Below are positions 19,591 through 27,235 of a stretch of 64,000 nt of DNA, piece after piece. This DNA comes from Pseudomonas sp. RIT-PI-S (GTDB lineage Bacteria; Pseudomonadota; Gammaproteobacteria; Pseudomonadales; Pseudomonadaceae), in the NCBI RefSeq assembly GCF_025642975.1, contig NZ_JANZKJ010000001.1, positions 496,001-560,000 of the forward strand. The letters are read 5' to 3'. A model generated the notes under the pieces. That model was not told where the DNA came from, did not search any database, and saw only the letters and a list, made by a program, of their open reading frames with translations. The translations under genes and the position numbers were made by a program. Each line of letters begins with the position of its first letter. The stretch's first letter is position 1.

Positions 19591-19660
19591 CGGCGGGCAT
19601 CCAGGCTAAGGCGATGCCCGCCAGCTTAGCGCAGGCGGGCGGCCCAGTCAGCCGGGATGG

Positions 19661-22102
19661 CTAGAACAGTACCTTGGCGACGTCGGCAAAGCGTTTTGCG
19701 AAGTGCACGGTCAGGCCTTCCTTGAGGTAGTCCGGTAGCTCCTGGAAGTTACCGCGGTTGGCCTCGGGCAGGATCAGCTCGGTGAGCTTCTGCCGCCGGG
19801 CGGCGATCACTTTCTCGCGCACACCGCCGATGGGCAGTACATGGCCCGTGAGGGTCAGTTCGCCGGTCATGGCAACGCCTTTCTTCGGCGGCTGATTGCG
19901 CGCCAGCGACAACAGCGCACTGGCCATGGTGACGCCCGCACTCGGGCCGTCCTTCGGCGTGGCCCCTTCCGGTACGTGCAGGTGCACGAAGGCCTCGTTG
20001 AAGAAGGTAGGCTCGCCGCCAAACTGCTTGAGGTTGGAGCTCACGTAGCTGTAGGCGATTTCCGCGGACTCTTTCATCACGTCGCCCAATTGCCCCGTGA
20101 GTTTGAAACCCCGGGTCAGGCTATGGATGCGCGTGGCTTCGATCGGCAGCGTCGCGCCGCCCATGCTCGTCCAGGCAAGGCCGGTGATCACGCCTATGCC
20201 GCTGAGCAACTGCTCGCTGCGGAATACCGGCATGCCCAGGTAGGCTTCCAACTCCTTGGGCCCGACCTTGATGATGGCCGCCGGGTCGTCCAGCAGCTTG
20301 ACCACGGACTTGCGCACCACCTTGCCCAGTTGTTTCTCAAGCTGGCGCACCCCGGACTCGCGGGCGTAGCCCTCGATAACCATGCGGAGGGCGCTGTCGC
20401 TGATGCTCAGGCTGGCCTTGGACACGCCGGCTTTTTCCAGTTGCTTAGGCCACAGGTGCTTCCGGGCAATGGCTACCTTTTCCTCGGTGATGTAGCCAGA
20501 GAGACGAATGACCTCCATGCGGTCCAGCAGCGGCCCGGGTATCGAATCCAAGGTGTTGGCGGTGCAAACGAACAGCACCTTGGACAGGTCCAGGCGCAGG
20601 TCCAGGTAGTGGTCGAGGAAATCGACGTTTTGCTCCGGATCGAGGGTTTCGAGCAGCGCCGAGGCGGGGTCGCCTTGGTAGCTCTGGCCCATCTTGTCGA
20701 TCTCGTCGAGCATGATCACCGGGTTCATCACCTCTACATCCTTGAGCGCCTGCACCAGCTTGCCGGGCTGGGCGCCGATGTACGTGCGGCGATGGCCCTT
20801 GATCTCCGCTTCGTCACGCATGCCGCCCACGCTGAAGCGGTAGAACGGCCGGCCGAGGGACTCGGCGATCGACTTGCCGATGCTGGTTTTACCCACGCCG
20901 GGCGGGCCCACCAGCAGCACGATCGACCCGCTGATTTCGCCTTTGTAGGCACCGACGGCGAGGAACTCCAGGATGCGGTTCTTGATGTCACCCAGGCCGG
21001 CATGGTGGGCATCGAGTACCTTGCGGGCGTGCTTGAGCTCGAGCCGGTCCTTGCCGTAAACGCCCCACGGCAGGGAGGTGGCCCAGTCCAGGTAATTGCG
21101 GGTGACGGCATATTCCGGCGAGCCGGTTTCGAGGATCGCCAGTTTGCCCATCTCTTCGTCAATACGCTTGCGCGCGGGAGCTGGAAGGGTCTTGCCTTCC
21201 AGGCGCTGCTCGAACTGCTCCAGGTCGGCGCTGCGGTCGTCTTTGGTCAGGCCCAGTTCCTGTTGGATGACCTTGAGTTGTTCCTTGAGGAAAAACTGCC
21301 GTTGATGCTCGCCGATCTGGCGGTTGACCTCGGCTGAGATTTCTTTCTGCAGCCGGGCGACCTCCACTTCCTTGCGCAGCATCGGCAGCACGCGCTCCAT
21401 GCGTCGCAGCATGGGCACGCAGTCCAGCACCTGTTGCAACTCGGCGCCGGTCGCAGAGGTCAGCGCCGCGGCGAAGTCCGTCAACGGCGACGGGTCGTTG
21501 GGGCTAAAGCGGTTGAGGTAGTTCTTCAGTTCTTCGCTGTACAGCGGGTTAAGCGGCAGCAGCTCTTTGATGGCGTTGATCAGCGCCATGCCGTAGGCCT
21601 TGATTTCGTCCGTCGGTTCGGACGGTTGCAGCGGGTATTCGACTTCCACCAGGTACGGCGGGCGATGGTGCTTGAGCCAGGTACGGATGCGCACCCGCGA
21701 CAGGCCCTGGGCAACGAACTGCAATTTGCCGTCCTCGCGGCTGGCGTGGTGAATCTTCACCAGAGTGCCGTACAGCGGCAGGGTGGAGGTGTCCAGATGG
21801 CGTGGATCTTCAGCAGGCGTTTCCATGTAGAACAACGCCAGCGAGTGATGCGGGGTCTTCGCCACCAGGTCGAGTGTCTCGGCCCAGGGCTCTTCATTGA
21901 CGATCACCGGCAACACTTGGGCCGGGAAGAACGGCCGGTTGTGGATGGGAATCACGTACACCTTGTCTGGCAGGTGCTGCCCAGGCAGAACCAACTCGGT
22001 GCTGGAGGTGGTGGAGTGCTCCACCTGTTCCTGCTGGCTTGGCTCGGCGGAAGGCTCGTTAGAAGCGTTTGGGTGGTCCGAGATGGAATCCTGGTCGCTC
22101 AT
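19661..22102 (-). CDS. lon: ATP-dependent protease Lon (LonA type, second Lon)
   Basis: An 813-residue protein with the full LonA plan: an N-terminal substrate-binding domain (VYVIPIHNRPFFPAQVLPV), an AAA+ domain with Walker A GPPGVGKTSIGKS and Walker B VIMLDEIDKMG, and a C-terminal serine-lysine protease domain with Ser721 (DGPSAG) and Lys764 (REKVIA). An acidic, Ser/Glu-rich stretch precedes the first domain. The frame is open upstream to 22285 but ATG 22102 gives the family form. In P. putida a Lon at this position next to gcd is a second copy in addition to the clpX-linked one, an inference from known synteny. Confidence 0.93.
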   Translation of the reverse strand: MSDQDSISDHPNASNEPSAEPSQQEQVEHSTTSSTELVLPGQHLPDKVYVIPIHNRPFFPAQVLPVIVNEEPWAETLDLVAKTPHHSLALFYMETPAEDPRHLDTSTLPLYGTLVKIHHASREDGKLQFVAQGLSRVRIRTWLKHHRPPYLVEVEYPLQPSEPTDEIKAYGMALINAIKELLPLNPLYSEELKNYLNRFSPNDPSPLTDFAAALTSATGAELQQVLDCVPMLRRMERVLPMLRKEVEVARLQKEISAEVNRQIGEHQRQFFLKEQLKVIQQELGLTKDDRSADLEQFEQRLEGKTLPAPARKRIDEEMGKLAILETGSPEYAVTRNYLDWATSLPWGVYGKDRLELKHARKVLDAHHAGLGDIKNRILEFLAVGAYKGEISGSIVLLVGPPGVGKTSIGKSIAESLGRPFYRFSVGGMRDEAEIKGHRRTYIGAQPGKLVQALKDVEVMNPVIMLDEIDKMGQSYQGDPASALLETLDPEQNVDFLDHYLDLRLDLSKVLFVCTANTLDSIPGPLLDRMEVIRLSGYITEEKVAIARKHLWPKQLEKAGVSKASLSISDSALRMVIEGYARESGVRQLEKQLGKVVRKSVVKLLDDPAAIIKVGPKELEAYLGMPVFRSEQLLSGIGVITGLAWTSMGGATLPIEATRIHSLTRGFKLTGQLGDVMKESAEIAYSYVSSNLKQFGGEPTFFNEAFVHLHVPEGATPKDGPSAGVTMASALLSLARNQPPKKGVAMTGELTLTGHVLPIGGVREKVIAARRQKLTELILPEANRGNFQELPDYLKEGLTVHFAKRFADVAKVLF

Positions 22103-22320
22103 GAGGCACCTGCAAAAATGGCTATGAACGGTTAGATGGGGGGGAGGGCGATGGGTTTCAATGGATAAGGTGCGAAGGATTGCGCGTGACTGGCCTGCGG
22201 GCAGCCAGTTGTGTCGATCCGTTGCTCGTTGGCCGGTGGTCGCAGTGCTTGCGCGCATGGATAACTGACGCAGGCCGGGCCCCACGCTTGCGAAGATGCA
22301 GGTTTCCCCCCTTCACAAAA

Positions 22321-22342
22321 ACGGCGCCCCATGGGGCGCCGT
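22321..22342 (-). terminator. Terminator downstream of gcd
   Basis: A perfect 22-base palindrome (ACGGCGCCCC followed by its complement) lies 20 bases beyond the gcd stop. On the minus strand it is followed by TTTTGTG, giving a GC-rich stem and a short T tract. It would separate gcd from lon. Confidence 0.8.
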
Positions 22343-22362
22343 CATTTTGCAGCTAAACGAGC

Positions 22363-24759
22363 TTACTTAGGCAGAGCAAACGCCATCACGTAATCCCCTT
22401 GCTTGGTCCCCAGCGAGCCATGGCCGCCAGCGACGACCAGTACGTACTGGCGGCCATCCTTGCCGGTGTAGGTCATCGGCGTGGTCTGTGCGCCAGCGGG
22501 TAGGCGGGCTTCCCACAGCTGCTTGCCGTTGTTCACGTCATAGGCACGCAGGTATTGGTCCAGCGTGCCGCTGAGGAAGCCGAGGCCGCCGCCGGTCACG
22601 AAGGTGCCGCCCAGGCTTGGCACGCCCATGGTCAGGGGCAGCGGAACCGGCGAGCTGTCCCGTACGGTGCCGTTCTTGTGCTTCCAGATCACCTTGTGAG
22701 TGGTCAGGTCCACCGCAGCCACGTAACCCCAGGCCGGAGCCTGACAAGGCAAGCCCATGGGCGACAGCAGCGCTTCGAGGATCACGCCATAAGGCGCGCC
22801 TTTGTTGGGCTGCACGCCTTCGGTTTCGCTCTTGCGCGCCGGGCCGCCGGCCACGCCAGCGCTGGGGACCAGGCGAGATTTGAACGCCATGTAGTCTGGG
22901 TTGACGAACGCAATCTGGCGAACCGGATCCACCGAGATGCCGCCCCAGTCGAACACGCCAAAGTTGCCCGGGTACACGATCGAACCTTGCAGTGAAGGCG
23001 GGGTGTAGATGCCGTCATAGCGCAGGGAGCGGAAGTCTGTACGGCAGAGCATCTGGTCGAAGGGCGTAACGCCCCACATGTCCTTCTCTTGCAGAGCCGG
23101 CGGCATGAAGTTCAGCTCAGACATTGGCTGCGTTGGCGAGGTGTGATCGCCTTCCACCGCGCCTTGCGGAACTGGAGTTTCGTTCACAGGTACGATCGGC
23201 TGGCCATTGCTGCGGTCCAGCACGTAGATGCTGCCCTGCTTGGTCGAGGCCATCACGGCGGGCTTCATGCCGTCGGCGGTCTTGATGTCGATCAGGCTTG
23301 GTTGGCCGCCTACGTCCATGTCCCACAGGTCGTGATGGGTGAACTGGAAGGTCCAGCGCACTTGGCCGGTGGCGATGTCCAGCGCGGTAACGCCGGCGCT
23401 GAATTTCTCGCTCTCGGGCGTACGGTTGCCGCCCCACTGGTCGGGCATCTGGTTGCCCATGGGCAGGTAGAGCATGCCGAGTTTTTCGTCCACCGACATC
23501 AGCGACCACATGTTCGGCGAGTTACGGGTGTAGTGCTCGCCCGGGCCGATCGGGGTGGTCTTGTCGGGGTTGCCGCTGTCCCAGTTCCATACCAGATGGC
23601 CGTCATGCACGTCGAACGCGCGAACCACGCCCGAAGGCTCGTCGGTAGACACGTTGTCGGTGACATGGCCGCCGATCACCACGAGATCTTTGGTGACGGC
23701 GGGTGGCGAGGTGGAGTAGTAGCCACCGGGGTTGAACGCGCCGATGTTGGCTGTCAGGTCGATGGCGCCCTTGTTGCCGAAATCTTCACAGACCTTGCCG
23801 GTGTCGGCGTTCAGTGCGATCAGGCGGGTGTCCGCAGTGGGCACGAAGATGCGCTTGGGGCATGCGGTCGCGGTGGCGGGGCTAGCCTGGGCAACGTCCG
23901 CGGCATAGGCCGCGTCGTCGTGGTAAGCCACGCCACGGCAGGTCATGTGCGCCCAGCCGGTGAAGTTCTTGGCACCCTGGGTGCTGATCTTCGGGTCGAA
24001 GCGCCAGATTTCCTTGCCGCTGTCGGGGTCGAGGGCAATCACCTGGCTGTGCGGGGTGCACACATACACCATGCCATTGACTTTCAGCGGCGTGTTTTCG
24101 GCAGTGGTTTCGCCCGGGTCGTTAGGGCCCGGGATGTCGCCGGTGCGGTAGGTCCAGGCTGGCTCCAGCTTAGACACGTTCTGCACGTTGATCTGGTTCA
24201 GTGGCGAATAGCGATCGCCGAAGGCGCTGCGGCCATAGGAGCCCCAGTCGCCATCCGCCATGGCGGGCGCGGCGCTGGCGGTGCCCGCGGTCTCCCGGCC
24301 TAGCTCACCCTTGATCTCACCAGGGTTGGTGAACTGGCTGGCCAGTGCTGCCAGGCCGGCGAGCACGACGGCGAAGGCCAGGCCATTGGTGCCCAGCGGA
24401 TAGCGCAAGCCGCGAGTCAGCGGCAGGCGGAACCACGGCAGCAACAATACGATGCCCAAGGCGAACCACAATGCCAGGCGCGGCACCAGTTGCCACCAGT
24501 CCAGGCCCACTTCCCACAGCGCCCACAGCGTGCTGGCGAACAGCACCAAGGCGTAGAGGCTAAGCGCGGCGCGCTTGTGCGCGATCAGCAATACACCGGT
24601 CAGGGCGATGCCGATACCGGCGATGAGGTAATACAAGGACCCATGGATGGCGGCCAGCTTGATGCCGCCAGCCACCAAGGCTAGCCCCATCAGCAGGAAC
24701 AGCAGGCCGAGCAGGGTGGGCAGGATGCGCCGTCTGCTGTTGGCACCGTCAGTGCTCAT
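22363..24759 (-). CDS. gcd: Membrane-bound PQQ-dependent glucose dehydrogenase
   Basis: A 798-residue quinoprotein that oxidises glucose to gluconate in the periplasm and passes electrons to ubiquinone. The N-terminal ~140 residues hold five membrane segments (LLFLLMGLALVAGGIKLA onward); the remaining eight-bladed propeller begins at DWGSYGRSAFGDRYSPLNQI and includes the PQQ-domain repeats and WTFQFTHHDLWDMDVGGQP. The peripheral glucose pathway starting at Gcd is central to Pseudomonas sugar use and phosphate solubilisation. PQQ synthesis genes are not in the window. The ATG at 24759 has a long non-coding leader. Confidence 0.97.
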   Translation of the reverse strand: MSTDGANSRRRILPTLLGLLFLLMGLALVAGGIKLAAIHGSLYYLIAGIGIALTGVLLIAHKRAALSLYALVLFASTLWALWEVGLDWWQLVPRLALWFALGIVLLLPWFRLPLTRGLRYPLGTNGLAFAVVLAGLAALASQFTNPGEIKGELGRETAGTASAAPAMADGDWGSYGRSAFGDRYSPLNQINVQNVSKLEPAWTYRTGDIPGPNDPGETTAENTPLKVNGMVYVCTPHSQVIALDPDSGKEIWRFDPKISTQGAKNFTGWAHMTCRGVAYHDDAAYAADVAQASPATATACPKRIFVPTADTRLIALNADTGKVCEDFGNKGAIDLTANIGAFNPGGYYSTSPPAVTKDLVVIGGHVTDNVSTDEPSGVVRAFDVHDGHLVWNWDSGNPDKTTPIGPGEHYTRNSPNMWSLMSVDEKLGMLYLPMGNQMPDQWGGNRTPESEKFSAGVTALDIATGQVRWTFQFTHHDLWDMDVGGQPSLIDIKTADGMKPAVMASTKQGSIYVLDRSNGQPIVPVNETPVPQGAVEGDHTSPTQPMSELNFMPPALQEKDMWGVTPFDQMLCRTDFRSLRYDGIYTPPSLQGSIVYPGNFGVFDWGGISVDPVRQIAFVNPDYMAFKSRLVPSAGVAGGPARKSETEGVQPNKGAPYGVILEALLSPMGLPCQAPAWGYVAAVDLTTHKVIWKHKNGTVRDSSPVPLPLTMGVPSLGGTFVTGGGLGFLSGTLDQYLRAYDVNNGKQLWEARLPAGAQTTPMTYTGKDGRQYVLVVAGGHGSLGTKQGDYVMAFALPK

Positions 24760-25241
24760 ACTTAGAAATCTCCAGTGTGTTGAAAATGTATCGAGAAATT
24801 TCCTACAGGCTTGTAGGCGGAGTTTTCGTCGATTAGTTCGCTAAATTTCGTTAAAACGACGCCAGCACCCTCGGCCCGCCGGGGGCGTGACGCCTCCCTT
24901 GAATACGCGGGCCAGGTGACGAGGTATTGAACGTTCGGGCTACGCCAGCCATTACCGGCAACGAACGTCCGTGGCGGGCTGGCGTCGAACGCTGCTCCGC
25001 ACCGGCATGGGCGACGAGCGCGCAGGCCTGGCTCACCCGGGCCGGCGCTATGCAGAGCAGGGGAGCGCAGTGACCGCAGGCAGTTTTCGTAGGCATTCGA
25101 GGCAGGCTTTCTAATGGTTTCTACTGACGGGCTGAACGGGTTCAGCAAAGGGCGCGGGGAGGATATAGAGATCCGCGACTGCGGCAAAGCGCCGCTGCAA
25201 AGACACAGTTTTGTGCATACCGTAACAATGGCCGGCACGCC
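24760..25241. other. gcd upstream intergenic region
   Basis: A 482-base stretch between the divergent starts of gcd and the Pr6Pr-type gene. A 158-codon frame on the minus strand spans nearly all of it, but its composition and sequence match nothing recognisable. The half nearest gcd is AT-richer and carries a short inverted repeat, consistent with a promoter region. Confidence 0.5.
24802..24817. repeat. Inverted repeat upstream of gcd
   Basis: CCTACA and TGTAGG flank a four-base GGCT spacer, 43 bases before the gcd start codon. The spacing fits an operator or a small leader hairpin. No known Pseudomonas regulator consensus was matched with confidence. Confidence 0.35.
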
Positions 25242-25910
25242 GTGATGGGCAGGCAGGGTGCAGTGCGCGCGTTAGCTGTGGTCGCCTGGGCCGCCTTAGC
25301 CTTGCAGCTTTATCTGATGCTGCAAGTTCGCTGGGCGCTGGGCGCCAGCCTGGTGGGAGGGGTAATTGACTTTTTCAGTTACTTCACAGTATTGAGTAAT
25401 ACATTGGCGGCCAGTGTGCTGACGGCTCAGGCGTGGCCCCACGACACCTGGCTCGGGCACCGGTTGCGCTCGCCCTCGGTGGCGGGCTGCGCCTGGGTGA
25501 GCATTGTGCTGGTGGGCATCGCCTATAACCTGCTGTTGCGCCAGTACTGGGATCCGCACGGCGCCCAATGGCTGGCCAATGAAGTGCTGCACAATCTCAT
25601 GCCGCTGGCGTTCTCGGCGTTTTGGTGGGGGTGCGTGCCCAAGGGGCGGTTGCGCCCGGCCAACATTGGCTTGTGGGCGCTGTATCCCTTGGGCTGGTAC
25701 GCCTTTACGCTGTTGCGCGGCTGGACCGTCGGCGTGTGGCCGTACCCGTTTATTGACGCAAGCGAGCTGGGCTTTGCCCGCGCCCTGCTCAACGCTTTGG
25801 GCCTGTTCGCAGCGTTTTGCCTGGGCGCGCTCGCCTTGGTGGCACTCGACCGCCGCCTCAGCCTTCGCCGGGAACATCCTCGTCCCGCCGCCAATAACCC
25901 GCGGCCTTGA
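25242..25910 (+). CDS. Pr6Pr family integral membrane protein
   Basis: A 222-residue protein with about six hydrophobic segments (VVAWAALALQLYLML, FFSYFTVLSNTLAASVL, VAGCAWVSIVLVGIAYNLLL, NLMPLAFSAFWWG, LWALYPLGWYAFTLL, LLNALGLFAAFCLGALALVAL). The motif DFFSYFTVLSNT and HNLMPLAF match the Pr6Pr family, whose function is unknown. Its last 53 bases overlap, on the opposite strand, the end of the siderophore-interacting gene. ATG 25242 (MMGRQGAV) has no strong ribosome-binding site; the second ATG, 25245, is possible. Confidence 0.75.
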   Translation: MMGRQGAVRALAVVAWAALALQLYLMLQVRWALGASLVGGVIDFFSYFTVLSNTLAASVLTAQAWPHDTWLGHRLRSPSVAGCAWVSIVLVGIAYNLLLRQYWDPHGAQWLANEVLHNLMPLAFSAFWWGCVPKGRLRPANIGLWALYPLGWYAFTLLRGWTVGVWPYPFIDASELGFARALLNALGLFAAFCLGALALVALDRRLSLRREHPRPAANNPRP

Positions 25911-26640
25911 TGTAGTCCTCACTTAACCCGAAGTGGTCGAGCAACACCCGCCGCAGCCGCCGCGACAATGCTGCTTCGGTGGCGACCCACGCATAGAGCT
26001 GGCCCTGGGGCAGTGTAAGCCCCGCGACTACCTCCTCCAAGGCTTGCTCATGCCGCTGCACCCAGATCACCTGAACACCGGGGCGTTCCGGCAGTGGCTG
26101 GCGTTCGGCGGCATCCTCGATCTCGATCACCGCCAGCACCTGGCGGTTGGCGGGCAGTTCTTCGAGCCGTCGACCAATGGCGGGCAGGGCGGTTTCGTCG
26201 CCGATCAGCACGTAACTGTCGAAGACGTCATCGACGACCAGCGAGCCGCGCGGGCCGGCGATGTATAGGCTTTGGCCGGGCTCGGCGCGCTCCGCCCAAG
26301 TGGACGCCGGGCCATCGCCATGGATGACGAAGTCGATGTCCAGCTCCCCGGCTTCCAGGTCGATACGCCGCGGCGTGTAGTCGCGCATGGCCGGTTTCGG
26401 CCCTTCGCTGTCGCGGCCCAGCACCATCGTTTCCAGTGCGGCTTGTTCCTCGGCATTACGTGGGAACAACAGCTTGATGTGGTCGTCGCTGCCCAGGCTC
26501 AGAAAACCTGCGAGCTCTGGGCCGCCCACGGTGATGCGGCGCATGCGGGGGGTAAGCTCGGTTACGCGCAGCACCTGGAGCTTGCGGCGCTTGATCTCAT
26601 GCATCACACGGCGAATGGCGGCGTCGGGTCCTTTGATCAT
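25858..26640 (-). CDS. Siderophore-interacting FAD-binding reductase
   Basis: A 260-residue protein of the SIP/ViuB family, which reduces ferric siderophores in the cytoplasm to release iron. The FAD motif MRDYTPRRID is at about residues 85-95, followed by FVIHGDGPASTWAERAEPGQSLYIAGPRGS, and the C-terminal NAD(P)H side ends with GLSEDYIKAAGYWRRDED, all typical. It lies 3 bases downstream of the PadR regulator on the same strand, indicating one operon regulated by that protein. Its 3' end overlaps the Pr6Pr gene tail-to-tail. Confidence 0.92.
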   Translation of the reverse strand: MIKGPDAAIRRVMHEIKRRKLQVLRVTELTPRMRRITVGGPELAGFLSLGSDDHIKLLFPRNAEEQAALETMVLGRDSEGPKPAMRDYTPRRIDLEAGELDIDFVIHGDGPASTWAERAEPGQSLYIAGPRGSLVVDDVFDSYVLIGDETALPAIGRRLEELPANRQVLAVIEIEDAAERQPLPERPGVQVIWVQRHEQALEEVVAGLTLPQGQLYAWVATEAALSRRLRRVLLDHFGLSEDYIKAAGYWRRDEDVPGEG

Positions 26641-26643
26641 GGT

Positions 26644-27180
26644 TCAGTCCTGTTGGGTGGGGCCATCGGCGATGGCGCGGGCAGTGGTGTTAAGCAGGTC
26701 GCACACGCGGACGATCTCCGCTTCGCTCCAGCGACCGTGATGAAGTTGCAGCGCATGGCGCAGGTTGTTGACCGCCTCGTGGATAGCCGGGGGCCGGTCG
26801 TGGCCTCGTAACGCCCGCTTGCTGACGTCGATACGGGTGCGGATGCCATCCAGTGCGACGGCTTGTTCGGCCAGCAGCGCGCGCCCGGCTTCAGTGGCGC
26901 TGTAAAGCTTTTTACTACCTTCGCTGGCGCTGATGATCAGATCGCTCTCTTCAAGGAACGTAAGGGTCGGGTAGATCACACCGGGGCTCGGGCTGTAGGC
27001 GTCGTCGAACATCGACTCGATGCGGCGGATCAAGTCATAGCCATGGCAGGGCTGTTCGGCGATCAGCCACAGCAGCAAAAGCTTGAGGTCGCCCGGGGCG
27101 AATACGCGCCCACCACGGCCACCGCGTTCACGCCCGCGGCCTCGTTCCAAACCATCGTGGGGGGGAAGGTGATGTCTCAT
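26644..27180 (-). CDS. PadR family transcriptional regulator
   Basis: A 178-residue protein. A Gly/Arg-rich N-terminal tail (GLERGRGRERGGRGG) precedes the winged helix: APGDLKLLLLWLIAEQPCHGYDLIRRIESMF, SPGVIYPTLTFLEESDLI and KKLYSATEAGRALL, typical of PadR. The C-terminal helical region should mediate dimerisation. ATG 27180 is preferred over an upstream in-frame ATG that would run through the palindromic operator at 27213-27228. In related bacteria such PadR/SIP pairs respond to iron or flavins; the effector here is unknown. Confidence 0.9.
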   Translation of the reverse strand: MRHHLPPHDGLERGRGRERGGRGGRVFAPGDLKLLLLWLIAEQPCHGYDLIRRIESMFDDAYSPSPGVIYPTLTFLEESDLIISASEGSKKLYSATEAGRALLAEQAVALDGIRTRIDVSKRALRGHDRPPAIHEAVNNLRHALQLHHGRWSEAEIVRVCDLLNTTARAIADGPTQQD

Positions 27181-27212
27181 GTTTGTGTGCTCTCTTGGGT
27201 GTGAGAGCGAGA

Positions 27213-27228
27213 TTAAGATATATCTTAA
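27213..27228. promoter_or_regulatory. Palindromic operator, probably PadR
   Basis: TTAAGATATATCTTAA is a perfect 16-base palindrome, 33 bases upstream of the padR start codon and just after the stop of the penicillin-binding protein gene. AT-rich palindromes of this kind are usual PadR binding sites, and the position suits autorepression of the padR-SIP operon. Confidence 0.65.
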
Positions 27229-27235
27229 GAATCGT

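Noticed and set aside
19614..19640. GCCCGCC/GGCGGGC hairpin between lon and the inhibitor gene
   Set aside because: The stem is credible but there is no T run on the minus strand, so it was not called as a terminator.
24762..25238. 158-codon reading frame on the minus strand upstream of gcd
   Set aside because: It has no recognisable motif, low-complexity arginine/proline composition typical of chance frames in GC-rich DNA, and covers the expected promoter region of gcd.
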